A stretch of 64,000 nucleotides of DNA from Stutzerimonas stutzeri (GTDB lineage Bacteria; Pseudomonadota; Gammaproteobacteria; Pseudomonadales; Pseudomonadaceae). Made by a program: the position numbers and the translations under genes. Of this stretch, positions 1-9,623 are shown piece by piece. The stretch is from the NCBI RefSeq assembly GCF_024448895.1, contig NZ_JAMOIC010000019.1, forward strand, positions 30,892-94,891, read 5' to 3'. The notes under the pieces were generated by a model. It searched no databases, was not told the DNA's origin, and saw only the letters and a program-made list of their open reading frames with translations. How positions within the stretch are numbered: position 1 is the stretch's first letter; every line of letters starts with the position of its first letter.

Positions 1-715
1 GGCGGACGGGTGCGCGGCGCGGTTGTGTGGATTGCAATTCTGGCAGGACGCCCGCGGCGACAAGCGCCTGGTTGGACTCGGCGTAAAGCTGTTCGAGGTC
101 GCTGAGTACATAGCGCTCGAACAATTTGAGAATGATTAGCTTGACCTTGATCTCGACGCCTAGGGTGCTGCAGGCCTCGAGGAAATATTCACACAGCTGT
201 TGAGGCCCCAGCGGATTGCTCTTGTCGTCGAGCTTTCGGCTCACCAGCACATTCATGCGGGTGGTGAGATGGCTTAGCGGCTGACTGGCGCGGCTGATGA
301 CTTTGGCGACCATGGTATCGATCGCAACTGATTCTTCCAGTTCGTCGTTCTGCACCAGTGCAAGGCTTTCGAACGAGGCCTCCTGCTGTGCGGGCTTGCC
401 GATCTCGTACTGATTCAGTTTGGAAAAAGACTCGAATACCTGCTGCAGGAATCCGCGTTCGATCCCGCGGCGCTTCATCCGCAGGTCGCGCATGGCTTCG
501 AAAAATGCGTTCTGTTCCGCATTGCTTGTCGCGCGATCGGCAATCTCGAATAGAGAATCGTCGGCGTTGTCGAACAGGGTCTGTAGCGCCAGTCTCAGTT
601 GCTGGGCTGCTTTGTCGCGCACGCTGATGAGCGCGACAGGTAGTCTACCTGCCGGCGAGGTCTGCTTTTGCTCAGGGGTGGCCTTGAGGTGCACCACTTT
701 CGCATCGGTTCGCAT
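1..715 (-). CDS. DUF1631 family protein, C-terminus beyond left edge
   Basis: The minus strand reads open from an ATG at 715 to the window edge (about 238 residues seen). It starts MRTDAKVVHLKATPEQ and contains RMNVLVSRKLDD and KVKLIILKLFERYVLSDLEQ, which fit the N-terminal part of the DUF1631 family. That family is annotated next to nadC in P. aeruginosa. The start is supported by GGAGAG five bases upstream of the ATG. Function is unknown; the family is predicted cytosolic and helical. It is divergent from nadC. The C-terminal part is not visible, so intactness cannot be judged. Confidence 0.8.
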   Translation of the reverse strand, partial: MRTDAKVVHLKATPEQKQTSPAGRLPVALISVRDKAAQQLRLALQTLFDNADDSLFEIADRATSNAEQNAFFEAMRDLRMKRRGIERGFLQQVFESFSKLNQYEIGKPAQQEASFESLALVQNDELEESVAIDTMVAKVISRASQPLSHLTTRMNVLVSRKLDDKSNPLGPQQLCEYFLEACSTLGVEIKVKLIILKLFERYVLSDLEQLYAESNQALVAAGVLPELQSTQPRRAPVR

Positions 716-975
716 CGAGACTCTCCGGTCGCCTGTCATTCAAGCGCTCAACACCGTGTAGCATGCCGCTGATTATGCGCAGGGGCAACGGCTTGTAATT
801 CCATGGTTGGTTCGCCATTTCGGTGGCGCCAAATATGAGTTCATTATAGGCCGCTCGTTCATTAGCCTAGCGTGGATTTGTCTTGGACATGATGCAGCTC
901 ACACATACTCGCGTAATTCCTACAAGCGGTCGAAATGCAGGGGGCGCGGCTGTACGAGCAGCTTGTTCGCGCGCT

Positions 976-1004
976 TTGATGAAGGCCTTCCGAGGCTCTA
1001 TAAA
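976..1004 (+). promoter_or_regulatory. Candidate sigma-70 promoter of nadC
   Basis: TTGATG (976-981), a 17-base spacer, then TATAAA (999-1004). Transcription would start near 1011 and give a leader of about 36 bases before the nadC GTG. The rest of the 331-base gap between the DUF1631 gene and nadC shows no other feature I can name. Confidence 0.5.
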
Positions 1005-1046
1005 GGGTCAGCGCTTATACTCTGCCGAAATGAACGGGAGCCTTAC

Positions 1047-1895
1047 GTGAGCAACATCACCCTTGCGGATTTGTCCGCTGAAATTGAAACCAATGTACGC
1101 AAAGCGCTGGCTGAAGACGTCGGTTCGGGAGACATCACTGCACAATTGATCCCCGCCGAGCGGCTTGCACATGCTGCTGTCATCACTCGCGAGTCGGCGG
1201 TGATAAGCGGGACGGCATGGGTCGATGCGGTGTTTCGTCAGCTCGATTCCAGGGTTTCGGTGCATTGGCAGGTCGGGGACGGAGAGCAGGTCGAGGCTGA
1301 CCGTGTGCTATTTCATCTCGAGGGGCCGGCGCGGTCGCTGCTCAGTGGAGAGCGCGCAGCATTGAATTTCCTCCAAACCCTATCAGGGGTGGCGACCCGC
1401 TGCAGGCAATATGCGGACCTCGTTGAAGGCACCGGCGTACGGTTGCTCGATACTCGAAAGACGATTCCCGGGCTGCGTCTTGCACAGAAGTATGCGGTGA
1501 CGTGTGGTGGTTGCCATAACCATCGCATCGGGCTGTATGACGCCTTCCTAATAAAGGAGAACCATATCGCGGCATGCGGCGGGATTGCCGAGGCGGTCGA
1601 GGCTGCGCATCACATCGCGCCCGGCAAGCCGGTTGAGGTCGAAGTCGAGAACCTTGATGAGCTGGAGCAGGCACTTGCTGCCGGGGCCGATGTAGTCATG
1701 CTCGACGAACTGAGCCTCGAAGACATGCGCACAGCAGTCGCGGTGACCGCGGGAAGAGCAAAGCTGGAAGCATCTGGCGGGATCAGTGATGACACCCTGC
1801 GTGCCATCGCCGAGACTGGCGTCGACTACATTTCGATCGGCGCCCTGACCAAGCATGTTCGGGCAATTGACCTGTCGATGCGTCTGAAACAATAG
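1047..1895 (+). CDS. nadC: Nicotinate-nucleotide pyrophosphorylase (carboxylating)
   Basis: NadC converts quinolinate and PRPP to nicotinate mononucleotide, CO2 and pyrophosphate, the committed step of de novo NAD synthesis in the cytosol. The 282-residue protein has the family signatures [45 protein letters not shown] and EASGGI, in the expected order. The frame is open from 807, but the GTG at 1047 follows GGGAG by six bases and gives the usual family length; the upstream 80 codons match nothing. A DUF1631 gene lies divergently upstream, as in P. aeruginosa. Confidence 0.96.
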   Translation: MSNITLADLSAEIETNVRKALAEDVGSGDITAQLIPAERLAHAAVITRESAVISGTAWVDAVFRQLDSRVSVHWQVGDGEQVEADRVLFHLEGPARSLLSGERAALNFLQTLSGVATRCRQYADLVEGTGVRLLDTRKTIPGLRLAQKYAVTCGGCHNHRIGLYDAFLIKENHIAACGGIAEAVEAAHHIAPGKPVEVEVENLDELEQALAAGADVVMLDELSLEDMRTAVAVTAGRAKLEASGGISDDTLRAIAETGVDYISIGALTKHVRAIDLSMRLKQ

Positions 1896-1905
1896 GGCAG
1901 AGAAA

Positions 1906-1927
1906 GGCGGCACCCAGGAGTGCCGCC
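1906..1927. terminator. Hairpin between convergent nadC and zapG
   Basis: GGCGGCAC and GTGCCGCC form a perfect 8-bp stem with a six-base loop, 11 bases after the nadC stop and 9 bases past the end of the opposing gene. There is no clear T-run on either side, so it is only a plausible shared terminator. Confidence 0.45.
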
Positions 1928-1935
1928 GTCGCGAT

Positions 1936-2367
1936 TCAGTGCCTGCTTTTCAGACCGAAATTCTCGTCCAGCGTACCGGGCACATCAGGACCTTTTGGCG
2001 CGTAGTCCTTTGGTGGTTCGGTGAAAGTCGGCGAAGTGAGGCGTTCCCGATGGCTGTGGGTTTCCTCGCTATGCAGGGCGGCGAGAAGACGCTGACGGGT
2101 TTGCTCGTCGAGGGCGAGCTTGTCGGCGCCTTCGGACAGGTGATCCTGCATGTCCTGGTAGCTGTTGGTCAGCTTGCGCAGCAGGCTGGCAGTGGTGTTG
2201 AAGTGCGTGACCACTTCGCTCTGGTAGGTATCGAGGCGCTCCTGCAGGTCATCCACCTGACGCTGTGTACTGTTCGGCGCGCTGTTACGTGCAATCAGGT
2301 AACCAATGACGATGCCGGCGATCACGCCGACGATCGGGAGCAACCAGGTCGCGAGGGTCTGTTCCAC
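1936..2367 (-). CDS. zapG: ZapG/YhcB-type membrane-anchored coiled-coil protein (DUF1043)
   Basis: This 143-residue protein has one N-terminal membrane helix (about residues 8-26, WLLPIVGVIAGIVIGYLIA), followed by a coiled coil beginning TQRQVDDLQERLDTYQSEV and a proline-rich tail. That is the layout of YhcB/ZapG, an inner-membrane protein linked in Enterobacteria to cell division and envelope synthesis. Its exact role is still debated. The GTG start is preceded by GAGGAAG. It is convergent with nadC and divergent from the hydrolase gene at 2615. Confidence 0.85.
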   Translation of the reverse strand: MEQTLATWLLPIVGVIAGIVIGYLIARNSAPNSTQRQVDDLQERLDTYQSEVVTHFNTTASLLRKLTNSYQDMQDHLSEGADKLALDEQTRQRLLAALHSEETHSHRERLTSPTFTEPPKDYAPKGPDVPGTLDENFGLKSRH

Positions 2368-2614
2368 GAGTACTTCCTCTATATAAAACGGCTGTGACGT
2401 ACAGCAGTGAAAAATCTTGCAGTGGCAGTCGCCTTGGGCGACCAGTCCGATCGGTTCACGACCGGCATCTTAGCTTCGCGCCGCCTGGGCGGTAGTCTTC
2501 CCACCGTCTGATACGTTAACGTCTCGTCCCTGCCCTGTATACCGCCACGCGAAGCGGCACTATTCGGCAGTTCAAGCAAGACGAGCCGATAAGCCCCAAG
2601 GTCACGGAGTTACT

Positions 2615-3244
2615 TTGTTGAAACGTGAAAGCCCCATATCCATCGAAGGCCCGGCCGGTGCGCTGGAAGGTCTGTATTTCGATCAGCCCGATGCACGTGG
2701 GCTGGCGCTGATCTGCCATCCCAATCCGGTCAAGGGCGGAACCATGCTCAACAAAGTGGTCTCGACCCTGCAGCGCACGGCGCGGGATGCAGGTTACGTC
2801 ACCCTTCGTTTCAATTTTCGCGGTGTTGGAGGCAGTGCTGGCAGCCATGACATGAACACTGGCGAAGTGGACGATGCCGAAGCTGCGCTGCGCTGGCTGC
2901 GTGCGCAATATCCGTCGCTACCGCTGACCTTGCTGGGCTTTTCGTTTGGCGGCTTTGTCGCTGCGGCGCTGGCCGGGCGCGTCGAAGCGCGTGGCGAGCC
3001 GCTGGAGCGGTTGTTCATGGTTGCGCCAGCCGTATCTCGCCTGACGGATTTGCCGCTGGCCGAAAGCTGTGCGCTTACCATCATCCAGCCGGACGATGAT
3101 GAAGTCATAGATCCGTCTTCGGTGCATGCCTTCTCCGCAGGGCTTCAGCGCTCTCACGAGCTGCTGAAAGTGGCAGAATGCAGCCACTTTTTCCACGGCA
3201 AGCTGGTGGAACTCAAAGAGCTGGTCACGCCGCGACTGGTTTAG
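2615..3244 (+). CDS. Small alpha/beta hydrolase (serine type)
   Basis: A 209-residue alpha/beta hydrolase. The oxyanion region is ICHPNPVKGGTM, the nucleophile elbow is GFSFGG, and a late Asp (PDDDEVIDP) and His (SHFFHG) complete a likely catalytic triad. Substrate is unknown; relatives are annotated as dienelactone hydrolase-like or S33-like. It starts at TTG; 2615 and 2618 are both possible after CGGAG at 2605. It precedes trpS with the same neighbours as PA4440-PA4438 of P. aeruginosa, suggesting an old conserved cluster. Confidence 0.85.
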   Translation: MLKRESPISIEGPAGALEGLYFDQPDARGLALICHPNPVKGGTMLNKVVSTLQRTARDAGYVTLRFNFRGVGGSAGSHDMNTGEVDDAEAALRWLRAQYPSLPLTLLGFSFGGFVAAALAGRVEARGEPLERLFMVAPAVSRLTDLPLAESCALTIIQPDDDEVIDPSSVHAFSAGLQRSHELLKVAECSHFFHGKLVELKELVTPRLV

Positions 3245-3336
3245 TGAATCGCTTGCGATACAGCGAGCCCCAGCATCGTCCTTTGCTTTTCCAAAGACCT
3301 GCTTGCTGTTTGCGCTGAATGAATCGAGATAACCGA

Positions 3337-4695
3337 ATGAAGACCCGAATCCTTACTGGCATCACCACCACTGGCACACCCCATCTGGGCAATTATGCAG
3401 GTGCTATTCGTCCCGCCATCGTGGCCAGTCGGGAAGCCGATGCCGACTCCTTCTATTTTCTCGCTGATTATCACGCCCTGATCAAATGCGACGATCCGCT
3501 GCGCATCCAGCAATCGCGTCTTGAAATCGCGGCCACTTGGCTGGCTTGTGGTCTCGACGCCGAGCGGGTGACGTTCTATCGCCAGTCGGACATCCCGGAA
3601 ATCCCTGAACTGACCTGGCTGCTGACCTGTGTTGCCGGCAAGGGCCTGCTCAACCGCGCGCATGCCTACAAGGCATCGGTGGACAAGAATGTGGAGCAGG
3701 GGGAGGACCCGGACGCCGGAATTACCATGGGGCTGTTCAGCTATCCGGTGCTGATGGCGGCGGACATTCTCATGTTCAATGCACACCGGGTGCCGGTCGG
3801 GCGCGATCAGATCCAGCATGTGGAAATGGCGCGCGACATCGCTCAGCGCTTCAATCACCTGTTCGGTAACGGCAAGGAGTTGTTCACCCTGCCGTCCGCC
3901 GTGATCGAGGAAAGCGTTGCGACTTTGCCCGGGCTCGACGGGCGCAAGATGTCGAAGAGCTACGACAACACCATCCCTTTGTTCGCCAGTGCCAAAGCGC
4001 TAAAGAGCACCATCGCGCGAATCGTCACCGACTCAAGGCTGCCCGGCGAGCCGAAAAATCCGGACGAATCTCATCTGTTCACCATTTATCAGGCGTTCGC
4101 TACTCCGGCACAGCTGAGCGAGTTCCGCAGCGAGCTGATCGATGGATTGGCTTGGGGCGAAGCCAAGCAGCGCTTGTTCGACCTGCTCGACAGCGAGCTG
4201 AGCGAGGCACGCGAGCGTTATCACGCATTGATGCAGCGGCCCGGTGAGCTGGAGGATATTCTGCAGGCCGGTGCCGCCAAAGCGCGCAGTGTCGCTACGC
4301 CCTTCCTTGGCGAACTGCGTGAGGCGGTCGGGCTGCGCAATTTCCGCAGTGAAGCTGCGAGCGTTGCTCCGGCGAAGAAGAAGGGCGGCAAGACTGCCCG
4401 TTTCGCCAGTTTCCGCGAGGACGACGGCAGCTTCCGTTTCCGTTTTTTCGCTGCCGACGGTGAAGAGCTGTTGCTGTCTCGGCCGTTCAGCGATCCGAAA
4501 GCCATCGGCGGCGTCAGCCAGCGCCTGATCGCTCAAGGTGTGGACGCCCTGGAACTCCGTGCTGACGAAGACTATCAATTTACCTTGTGGCTGGACGGCG
4601 ATTGCATTGCTGACAGCCCCGCCTATGCCGATGAGCAGGCGCTCGAAGCAGCCATGCTGCGTCTGCGCCAGGTAATGGCAACCCTTGCTGCGTAA
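3337..4695 (+). CDS. trpS: Tryptophan--tRNA ligase, long Pseudomonas form
   Basis: Class I aminoacyl-tRNA synthetase that charges tRNA-Trp in the cytosol. The HIGH-like motif is TPHLGNY (residues 14-20) and the KMSKS loop is at 204-208. At 452 residues it is about 110 longer than the common TrpS. The extra C-terminal part (from roughly residue 345, after a basic KKKGGK stretch) looks like a separate small domain and is typical of Pseudomonas TrpS. The ATG at 3337 was chosen over the ATG at 3319 because family members begin M[15 protein letters not shown]. Confidence 0.95.
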   Translation: MKTRILTGITTTGTPHLGNYAGAIRPAIVASREADADSFYFLADYHALIKCDDPLRIQQSRLEIAATWLACGLDAERVTFYRQSDIPEIPELTWLLTCVAGKGLLNRAHAYKASVDKNVEQGEDPDAGITMGLFSYPVLMAADILMFNAHRVPVGRDQIQHVEMARDIAQRFNHLFGNGKELFTLPSAVIEESVATLPGLDGRKMSKSYDNTIPLFASAKALKSTIARIVTDSRLPGEPKNPDESHLFTIYQAFATPAQLSEFRSELIDGLAWGEAKQRLFDLLDSELSEARERYHALMQRPGELEDILQAGAAKARSVATPFLGELREAVGLRNFRSEAASVAPAKKKGGKTARFASFREDDGSFRFRFFAADGEELLLSRPFSDPKAIGGVSQRLIAQGVDALELRADEDYQFTLWLDGDCIADSPAYADEQALEAAMLRLRQVMATLAA

Positions 4696-4851
4696 CGCAC
4701 GTGCCGGTTCCGCCGGATGCTGGCGGGTCGGCGCAGCCCTGCTGATACACGATCTCACCCGAGGCACCCGCGCTTGAACGATGTGAGTAAATTGCCAACC
4801 ACCGAGGGCACGGCTAAAGTGTCGGCCCCGTTTCACTACCCAGACCCCGCC

Positions 4852-5946
4852 ATGACCCCTCTTGAGCGCTATCAGGCAGACCTGAAACGTCCTGACTTTT
4901 TCCACGACGCAGCCCAGGAAACTGCCGTGCGTCATTTGCAGCGCCTTTACGACGATCTGGTTGCCGATGACCGCAGCAAGTCCGGGCTGCTTGGCAAATT
5001 CTTCGGCAAGAAGCACCCGGAACCTGTGAAAGGTCTGTATTTCTGGGGCGGCGTTGGCCGTGGCAAGACCTACCTGGTCGACACCTTCTTCGAAGCGCTG
5101 CCGTTCGAGAAGAAGACGCGCACCCACTTTCACCGTTTCATGAAGCGCGTTCACGAGGAAATGCGCACCCTCAAGGGTGAAAAGAATCCGCTGATCATCA
5201 TTGGCAAGCGATTCGCCGACGAGTCACGCGTGATCTGTTTCGACGAGTTTTTCGTATCGGACATTACCGACGCGATGATTCTGGCCACGCTGCTTGAGGA
5301 GTTGTTCAAGAACGGCGTGAGTCTGGTGGCGACTTCCAATATCGTGCCGGACGGTCTGTATAAGGATGGCCTGCAGCGGGCGCGCTTCCTTCCTGCGATC
5401 GAGTTGTTGAAGAAGCACACCGAGATCGTCAACGTCGACAGCGGTATCGACTATCGACTGCGCGCTCTTGAGCAAGCTGAACTCTTTCACTTCCCGCTCG
5501 ACGCCGAGGCAGAGCAGAGCCTGGAAAAGAGCTTCCGTAGCTTGCTGCCGGAGAAGTGCCGAGTTCAGGAAAACGAGCCCCTGATGATCGAGAACCGCAA
5601 GATCGTCGCGCGCAAGGTTGCCAGCGGCGTCGCTTGGTTCGAGTTCCGCGAGTTGTGCGACGGACCGCGCAGCCAGAACGACTATATCGAGCTGGGTAAG
5701 ATTTTCGATGCGGTTCTGGTCTCGAATATCGAGCGCATGGACGTCTCAAAGGACGACATGGCCCGCCGCTTTATCAACATGGTCGACGAATTCTACGACC
5801 GTAACGTCAAGCTGATCCTCTCGGCCGAGGTGGAACTCAAGGATCTTTACGCCGGCGGGCGTCTGGAGTTCGAATTCCAGCGCACCCTGAGTCGCTTGCT
5901 TGAAATGCAGTCACACGAGTACCTGTCACGCCCACACAAGCCCTGA
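4852..5946 (+). CDS. zapE: Cell division protein ZapE (AFG1-like ATPase)
   Basis: ZapE is a cytosolic P-loop ATPase that acts on the FtsZ ring during constriction, related to mitochondrial AFG1/LACE1. The 364-residue protein has Walker A GGVGRGKTYL (Lys about residue 72), Walker B VICFDEFFV and the sensor region VATSNIVPDGLY. The frame is open from 4717, but MTPLERYQADLKRPDFF is the conserved family start. No clear ribosome site precedes it. It follows trpS, as in P. aeruginosa. Confidence 0.92.
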   Translation: MTPLERYQADLKRPDFFHDAAQETAVRHLQRLYDDLVADDRSKSGLLGKFFGKKHPEPVKGLYFWGGVGRGKTYLVDTFFEALPFEKKTRTHFHRFMKRVHEEMRTLKGEKNPLIIIGKRFADESRVICFDEFFVSDITDAMILATLLEELFKNGVSLVATSNIVPDGLYKDGLQRARFLPAIELLKKHTEIVNVDSGIDYRLRALEQAELFHFPLDAEAEQSLEKSFRSLLPEKCRVQENEPLMIENRKIVARKVASGVAWFEFRELCDGPRSQNDYIELGKIFDAVLVSNIERMDVSKDDMARRFINMVDEFYDRNVKLILSAEVELKDLYAGGRLEFEFQRTLSRLLEMQSHEYLSRPHKP

Positions 5947-5963
5947 AGTCATCAGGGGTTGAA

Positions 5964-6003
5964 AACGGCAAGTCTGCGCTTCGGCGTGACTTGCCGTTTT
6001 TTT
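5964..6003 (+). terminator. Rho-independent terminator after zapE
   Basis: An 11-bp stem AACGGCAAGTC/GACTTGCCGTT is followed by seven T (5997-6003). It lies 18 bases after the zapE stop and just before the end of the convergent regulator, so it may serve both genes; the minus-strand T-run is shorter. Confidence 0.9.
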
Positions 6004-6004
6004 A

Positions 6005-6997
6005 TCACGCGCTCTTGTGCCGATACTGCTGGCGGTACTGATTGGGCGAAAGCTCGGTGTGCTGACGAAACAGGCGAGCAAAGAAGCTGGCGTCGTCATA
6101 GCCCACTTCATAGCTGATGGTCTTGATGCTCTTGCGCGTGGTCGATAGCAGCGTCTTCGCCGTTTCGATGCGCAATCGCTGCAGGTAGTGCAGCGGCTTG
6201 TCGCCCGTGGCGGTCTGAAACCGTCGCATGAAATTGCGAATGCTCATACCGTGGTCGCGCGCCACGTCCTCGAAGCGGAATTTCTCCGAGAAGTGTTCTT
6301 CCAGCCACTCCTGAATCTGCAGGACGCGGGTGTCCAGATGCAGTTTTTGTCCGCCGAACCCGATTCGGCCAGGGTTGTAGCTGCGACGGACCTCGAACAG
6401 GATATCCCGCGCCATTCCTTGAGCGATGTGCGGTCCGCAGAAGCGCTCCACCATATGAATGTAGAGGTCGCAGGCCGAGGTTGTACCGCCTGCGCAGTAC
6501 AGGTTATCGCTGTCGGTAAGGTGCTTTTCCTGGGTGAAGATCACTCGCGGAAATCGCTCGGCGAACTCGCGGGCGAAGCGCCAGTGCGTAGTGCCCTCAC
6601 GACCGTCGAGCAAGCCGGCTGCAGCCATCCAGAACGCACCGCTGGCCTCGCCGCAAATGGCGCTGCCGGCTGCATGACGCGCCTTCAACCAGGGCGACAC
6701 CTGTGGGTACTGCTTGCAGAGCGCATCAAAATCCCCCCAGAACGCCGGTAGGATCACCGCATCGGCGTCGTCCAGCGCACCGTCGACTTCGATGCGTGGA
6801 CCGCTGAAGGTGCTGACCGCGCGGCCGTCGGGACTCACAAGCATCGTCTCGAACGCAGGCGTAAGGTCCAGACCCAGCTGCTTGCCGTAGCGCAGGCTGG
6901 CCATGTGAAAGAAATCCTTTGCATGCAGCAGGGTGGATGCAAACACCCCATCGGTTGCCAGGATGCTGATGCGTTTCAAGGGCTGGGCGGTGAGCAT
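6005..6997 (-). CDS. GlxA-type regulator (DJ-1/PfpI domain plus AraC domain)
   Basis: A 330-residue two-domain regulator. Residues about 8-180 are a DJ-1/PfpI (class I glutamine amidotransferase-like) sensor domain with the nucleophile-elbow region ICGEASGAFW. Residues about 225-325 form an AraC-type double helix-turn-helix ending in VGYDDASFFARLFRQHTELS. Family members often control catabolism of small amines or amino acids. The target is unknown; the convergent zapE and divergent nfi give no clue. A paralogue lies at 48002-48991. Confidence 0.88.
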   Translation of the reverse strand: MLTAQPLKRISILATDGVFASTLLHAKDFFHMASLRYGKQLGLDLTPAFETMLVSPDGRAVSTFSGPRIEVDGALDDADAVILPAFWGDFDALCKQYPQVSPWLKARHAAGSAICGEASGAFWMAAAGLLDGREGTTHWRFAREFAERFPRVIFTQEKHLTDSDNLYCAGGTTSACDLYIHMVERFCGPHIAQGMARDILFEVRRSYNPGRIGFGGQKLHLDTRVLQIQEWLEEHFSEKFRFEDVARDHGMSIRNFMRRFQTATGDKPLHYLQRLRIETAKTLLSTTRKSIKTISYEVGYDDASFFARLFRQHTELSPNQYRQQYRHKSA

Positions 6998-7167
6998 GCG
7001 CTGTCTTCTGCCGGTTCCGGTTTATTTTTATAGGGGCGAAGCAGGGTAAATCTGCCGTGGTACGGCGGGAGCGTCTTATCTTTTCTGCTGGCTGTCCAGC
7101 CCTCATTGGTAGGTCGACGGCGGAACTGCACCTGCTCTTGCTCGTCTGATCGAGCAGAGGGGGCTCC

Positions 7168-7893
7168 ATGACTTCAGAAAAAAACCGGTTCCATTCGGCG
7201 CTCGGCGAGTGGGACGGCAACACCGCCGCTGCGAGGGAATTGCAGAAGCAGCTTGCTGACAAGGTCGTGCTGACCGATTACTTCGGGCCCTTGAAGCTGA
7301 TCGCGGGCGTCGATGTGGGCTTCGAGGACGGCGGAAAGATAACTCGTGCCGCCGTTGTCCTGCTCGATGCGCAGACGCTCGAGCCGCTGGCGCAAGCATT
7401 GGCGCGGATACCGACCTGTATGCCCTACATACCCGGGCTGCTGTCCTTTCGAGAACTGCCTGCCGTGCTGCAGGCTCTCGACTCGCTGGAGCAGATGCCG
7501 GATCTGATCTTCTCTGACGGGCACGGCATCGCGCATCCACGCGGCCTCGGCATTGCCGCGCACCTGGGCGTCATCACTGGTTTGCCGACCATAGGTGTGG
7601 CGAAGAAGATTCTCACCGGCCTGCATGAGCCACTCGGCGAGCGGCGCGGCGATCAGGTCGATCTGCTGAACAGGGGCGGCAAGGTCATTGGCACCGTGCT
7701 GCGCAGCAAGGAAAAGGTGCGGCCGCTGATCATTTCGCCCGGCAATCGCGTCAGTCTGGCGACCGCGCCGGAATTGGTGATGCGCTATGTCACCCGCTAC
7801 CGTCTGCCAGAACCTACGCGACTGGCCGACCGCCTGGCGTCGCGCCGCGATGAAAAGCGCGTCGGTGCCCAGCCCGCGCCGCGGCTGGAATAA
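7168..7893 (+). CDS. nfi: Endonuclease V (deoxyinosine repair)
   Basis: Endonuclease V cuts DNA one base 3' of deoxyinosine to start repair of deaminated adenine. The 241-residue protein shows the metal-binding acidic residues in family context: Asp49 in AGVDVGF, Glu96 in [10 protein letters not shown], Asp117 in FSDGHG, plus the GVAKK helix. The start follows GAGGGGGCTCC. ampD starts 74 bases downstream on the same strand, so the two may be cotranscribed. Confidence 0.95.
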   Translation: MTSEKNRFHSALGEWDGNTAAARELQKQLADKVVLTDYFGPLKLIAGVDVGFEDGGKITRAAVVLLDAQTLEPLAQALARIPTCMPYIPGLLSFRELPAVLQALDSLEQMPDLIFSDGHGIAHPRGLGIAAHLGVITGLPTIGVAKKILTGLHEPLGERRGDQVDLLNRGGKVIGTVLRSKEKVRPLIISPGNRVSLATAPELVMRYVTRYRLPEPTRLADRLASRRDEKRVGAQPAPRLE

Positions 7894-7966
7894 ACCAGGC
7901 TGGCTTGCAGCAGCCCTCATGCAGGCGCTAGCCTGCAGACCCGCAGGTCACCCAGGTTTCGCCGCG

Positions 7967-8518
7967 ATGCAGTTGGATCATGCGACAGGCTGGTGTCGAG
8001 GCATTCGCCATTGCCCCTCGCCCAACTTCAATCAGCGCCCGGACGGCGAAATTTCGCTGCTTGTGATCCACAACATCAGCCTGCCACCGGGCTGCTTCGG
8101 GACGGGCAAGGTCCAGGAGTTTTTTCAGAACTGCCTGCCCACGGCTGAGCATCCTTTTTTCGAAGAGATTGCGAGCCTGCAATTGTCGGCACACTTTCTC
8201 ATCGAGCGTGACGGCGCCATCACCCAGTTCGTCTCCTGCATTGATCGAGCCTGGCATGCCGGTGTTTCGAGCTTCGACGGACGGGAAGGCTGCAATGATT
8301 TCTCCCTCGGTATAGAGCTGGAAGGTACTGACGAAACCCCGTTCAGCGAGGCCCAGTACGACAGCCTGATCAGCTTGTGTCATCTGCTGCAGCAGGCCTA
8401 TCCGGCAATCACCGCCGAGCGGGTCCGTGGTCACAGCGACATCGCACCTGGACGCAAGACGGATCCGGGCCCCGCTTTCGATTGGCAGCGCTTGCGCGCC
8501 GCCTCGATCATTGCCTGA
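7967..8518 (+). CDS. ampD: 1,6-anhydro-N-acetylmuramyl-L-alanine amidase AmpD
   Basis: AmpD is the cytosolic zinc amidase that removes the stem peptide from anhydromuropeptides during peptidoglycan recycling. Its loss raises AmpR-driven beta-lactamase in Pseudomonas. The 183-residue protein has the zinc ligands His35 (VIHN), His156 (GHSDIAPGRKTDPG) and Asp166, and Glu118. The frame is open from 7787, overlapping nfi, but family members start like MQLDHATGWCRGIRHCPSPN. ampE follows 23 bases later. Confidence 0.96.
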   Translation: MQLDHATGWCRGIRHCPSPNFNQRPDGEISLLVIHNISLPPGCFGTGKVQEFFQNCLPTAEHPFFEEIASLQLSAHFLIERDGAITQFVSCIDRAWHAGVSSFDGREGCNDFSLGIELEGTDETPFSEAQYDSLISLCHLLQQAYPAITAERVRGHSDIAPGRKTDPGPAFDWQRLRAASIIA

Positions 8519-8541
8519 GACAGTTCTGACAGGATTCGAAC

Positions 8542-9378
8542 ATGATTTTTCTCGTGGTACTTCTTGCCCTGATCATCGACAAACTCACCGGTTGGCGGCG
8601 GGTTGTTCAAGATGATGGCCCCTGGCTTCGCTTGCGCCACAAGGTCGAGAGCCGTGCATCGCTGGCGGCCAGCCCCTGGCTCGGCCTGATGCTGCTGGTG
8701 CTGATGCCGGTACTGCTGCTTGCCTTCCTCCTGACGGCGCTCGAGCCGCTGGCTTACGGCTGGCTGAGCCTGCCGCTGCATTTGCTGGTACTGCTTTACT
8801 GCCTGGGTCGCGGCCATGGAAAACGTGAGCTGGGGCCGTTTCGCGATGCGTGGCGCCGGGGCGATCATGAGGCGGCCGCACTGGTTGCCGAGCGGGATCT
8901 TGGGCTGAGTGCCGATGATGCGCCCGGCCTGTTGCGGGCTGTTGAAGCGCAGTTGCTCTGGCGCAGCCATCAGGGGTTCTTCGCGGTAATTTTCTGGTAT
9001 GTGCTGCTTGGGCCCGTTGCGGCGCTCGCGTATCGACTATTGGCGCTGACCCTCGAACGTGCCGAAAGCCAGGGTATACGCGAGCGTGCCGGGCAGCTCA
9101 AGCATGCGTTCGACTGGCTGCCGGTGCGGGTTCTGCTCGCCAGCTTCGGGCTGGTCGGCAACTTCGTCGCAGCCAATCGCGCCATGCTCAGCGACCTGCT
9201 GCACTGGAGCATTCCCGCGCGGCAGCTGCTGGCCGATGTCGGACCAATCGCCGCCGACCTTGGCGAAGCCTATGAGGGCGAGCAGGGCATTGCCAGGCTC
9301 GATGCGCTCGCGGCCCTGCTGGTGCGTGCCCGAATCCTCTGGTATGCCGCAATCGCGCTATGGGTGTTGTTGCTCTAG
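8542..9378 (+). CDS. ampE: AmpE inner-membrane protein
   Basis: AmpE is the membrane partner encoded with AmpD; its biochemical role is unsettled. The 278-residue protein has hydrophobic helices at about 2-12, 47-65, 73-90, 147-166 and 262-278, and a large soluble loop with the basic stretch CLGRGHGKRELGPFRDAW typical of the family. AGGA lies seven bases before the ATG. The ampD-ampE pair followed by a chemoreceptor matches the PA4522-PA4520 order. Confidence 0.92.
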   Translation: MIFLVVLLALIIDKLTGWRRVVQDDGPWLRLRHKVESRASLAASPWLGLMLLVLMPVLLLAFLLTALEPLAYGWLSLPLHLLVLLYCLGRGHGKRELGPFRDAWRRGDHEAAALVAERDLGLSADDAPGLLRAVEAQLLWRSHQGFFAVIFWYVLLGPVAALAYRLLALTLERAESQGIRERAGQLKHAFDWLPVRVLLASFGLVGNFVAANRAMLSDLLHWSIPARQLLADVGPIAADLGEAYEGEQGIARLDALAALLVRARILWYAAIALWVLLL

Positions 9379-9623
9379 TTACGCCTGCACCCTTCGGCGC
9401 CCCAGCGCTCCCGGTTTCTCGCCTTCTGTTCCCGCATAAGCATGGTGGATAGGGCTGGATCGGCGCGCCTTCTGTCGGTTGCCCAGCTGTCACTCTGCCA
9501 CTACCTTAAGTTACTCAAGGACCGACCGATATCCCGAATAGGTTTTCTCGCACCCTTCCCTGACGAGCCCTGCCTCGGCCCTTGATGGCCGCCGCAATAC
9601 AACAAGAAATTGGGAGACGTCTT

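Noticed and set aside
807-1046. N-terminal extension of nadC (80 extra codons in frame)
   Set aside because: It has no family match; a ribosome site and promoter point to the GTG at 1047.
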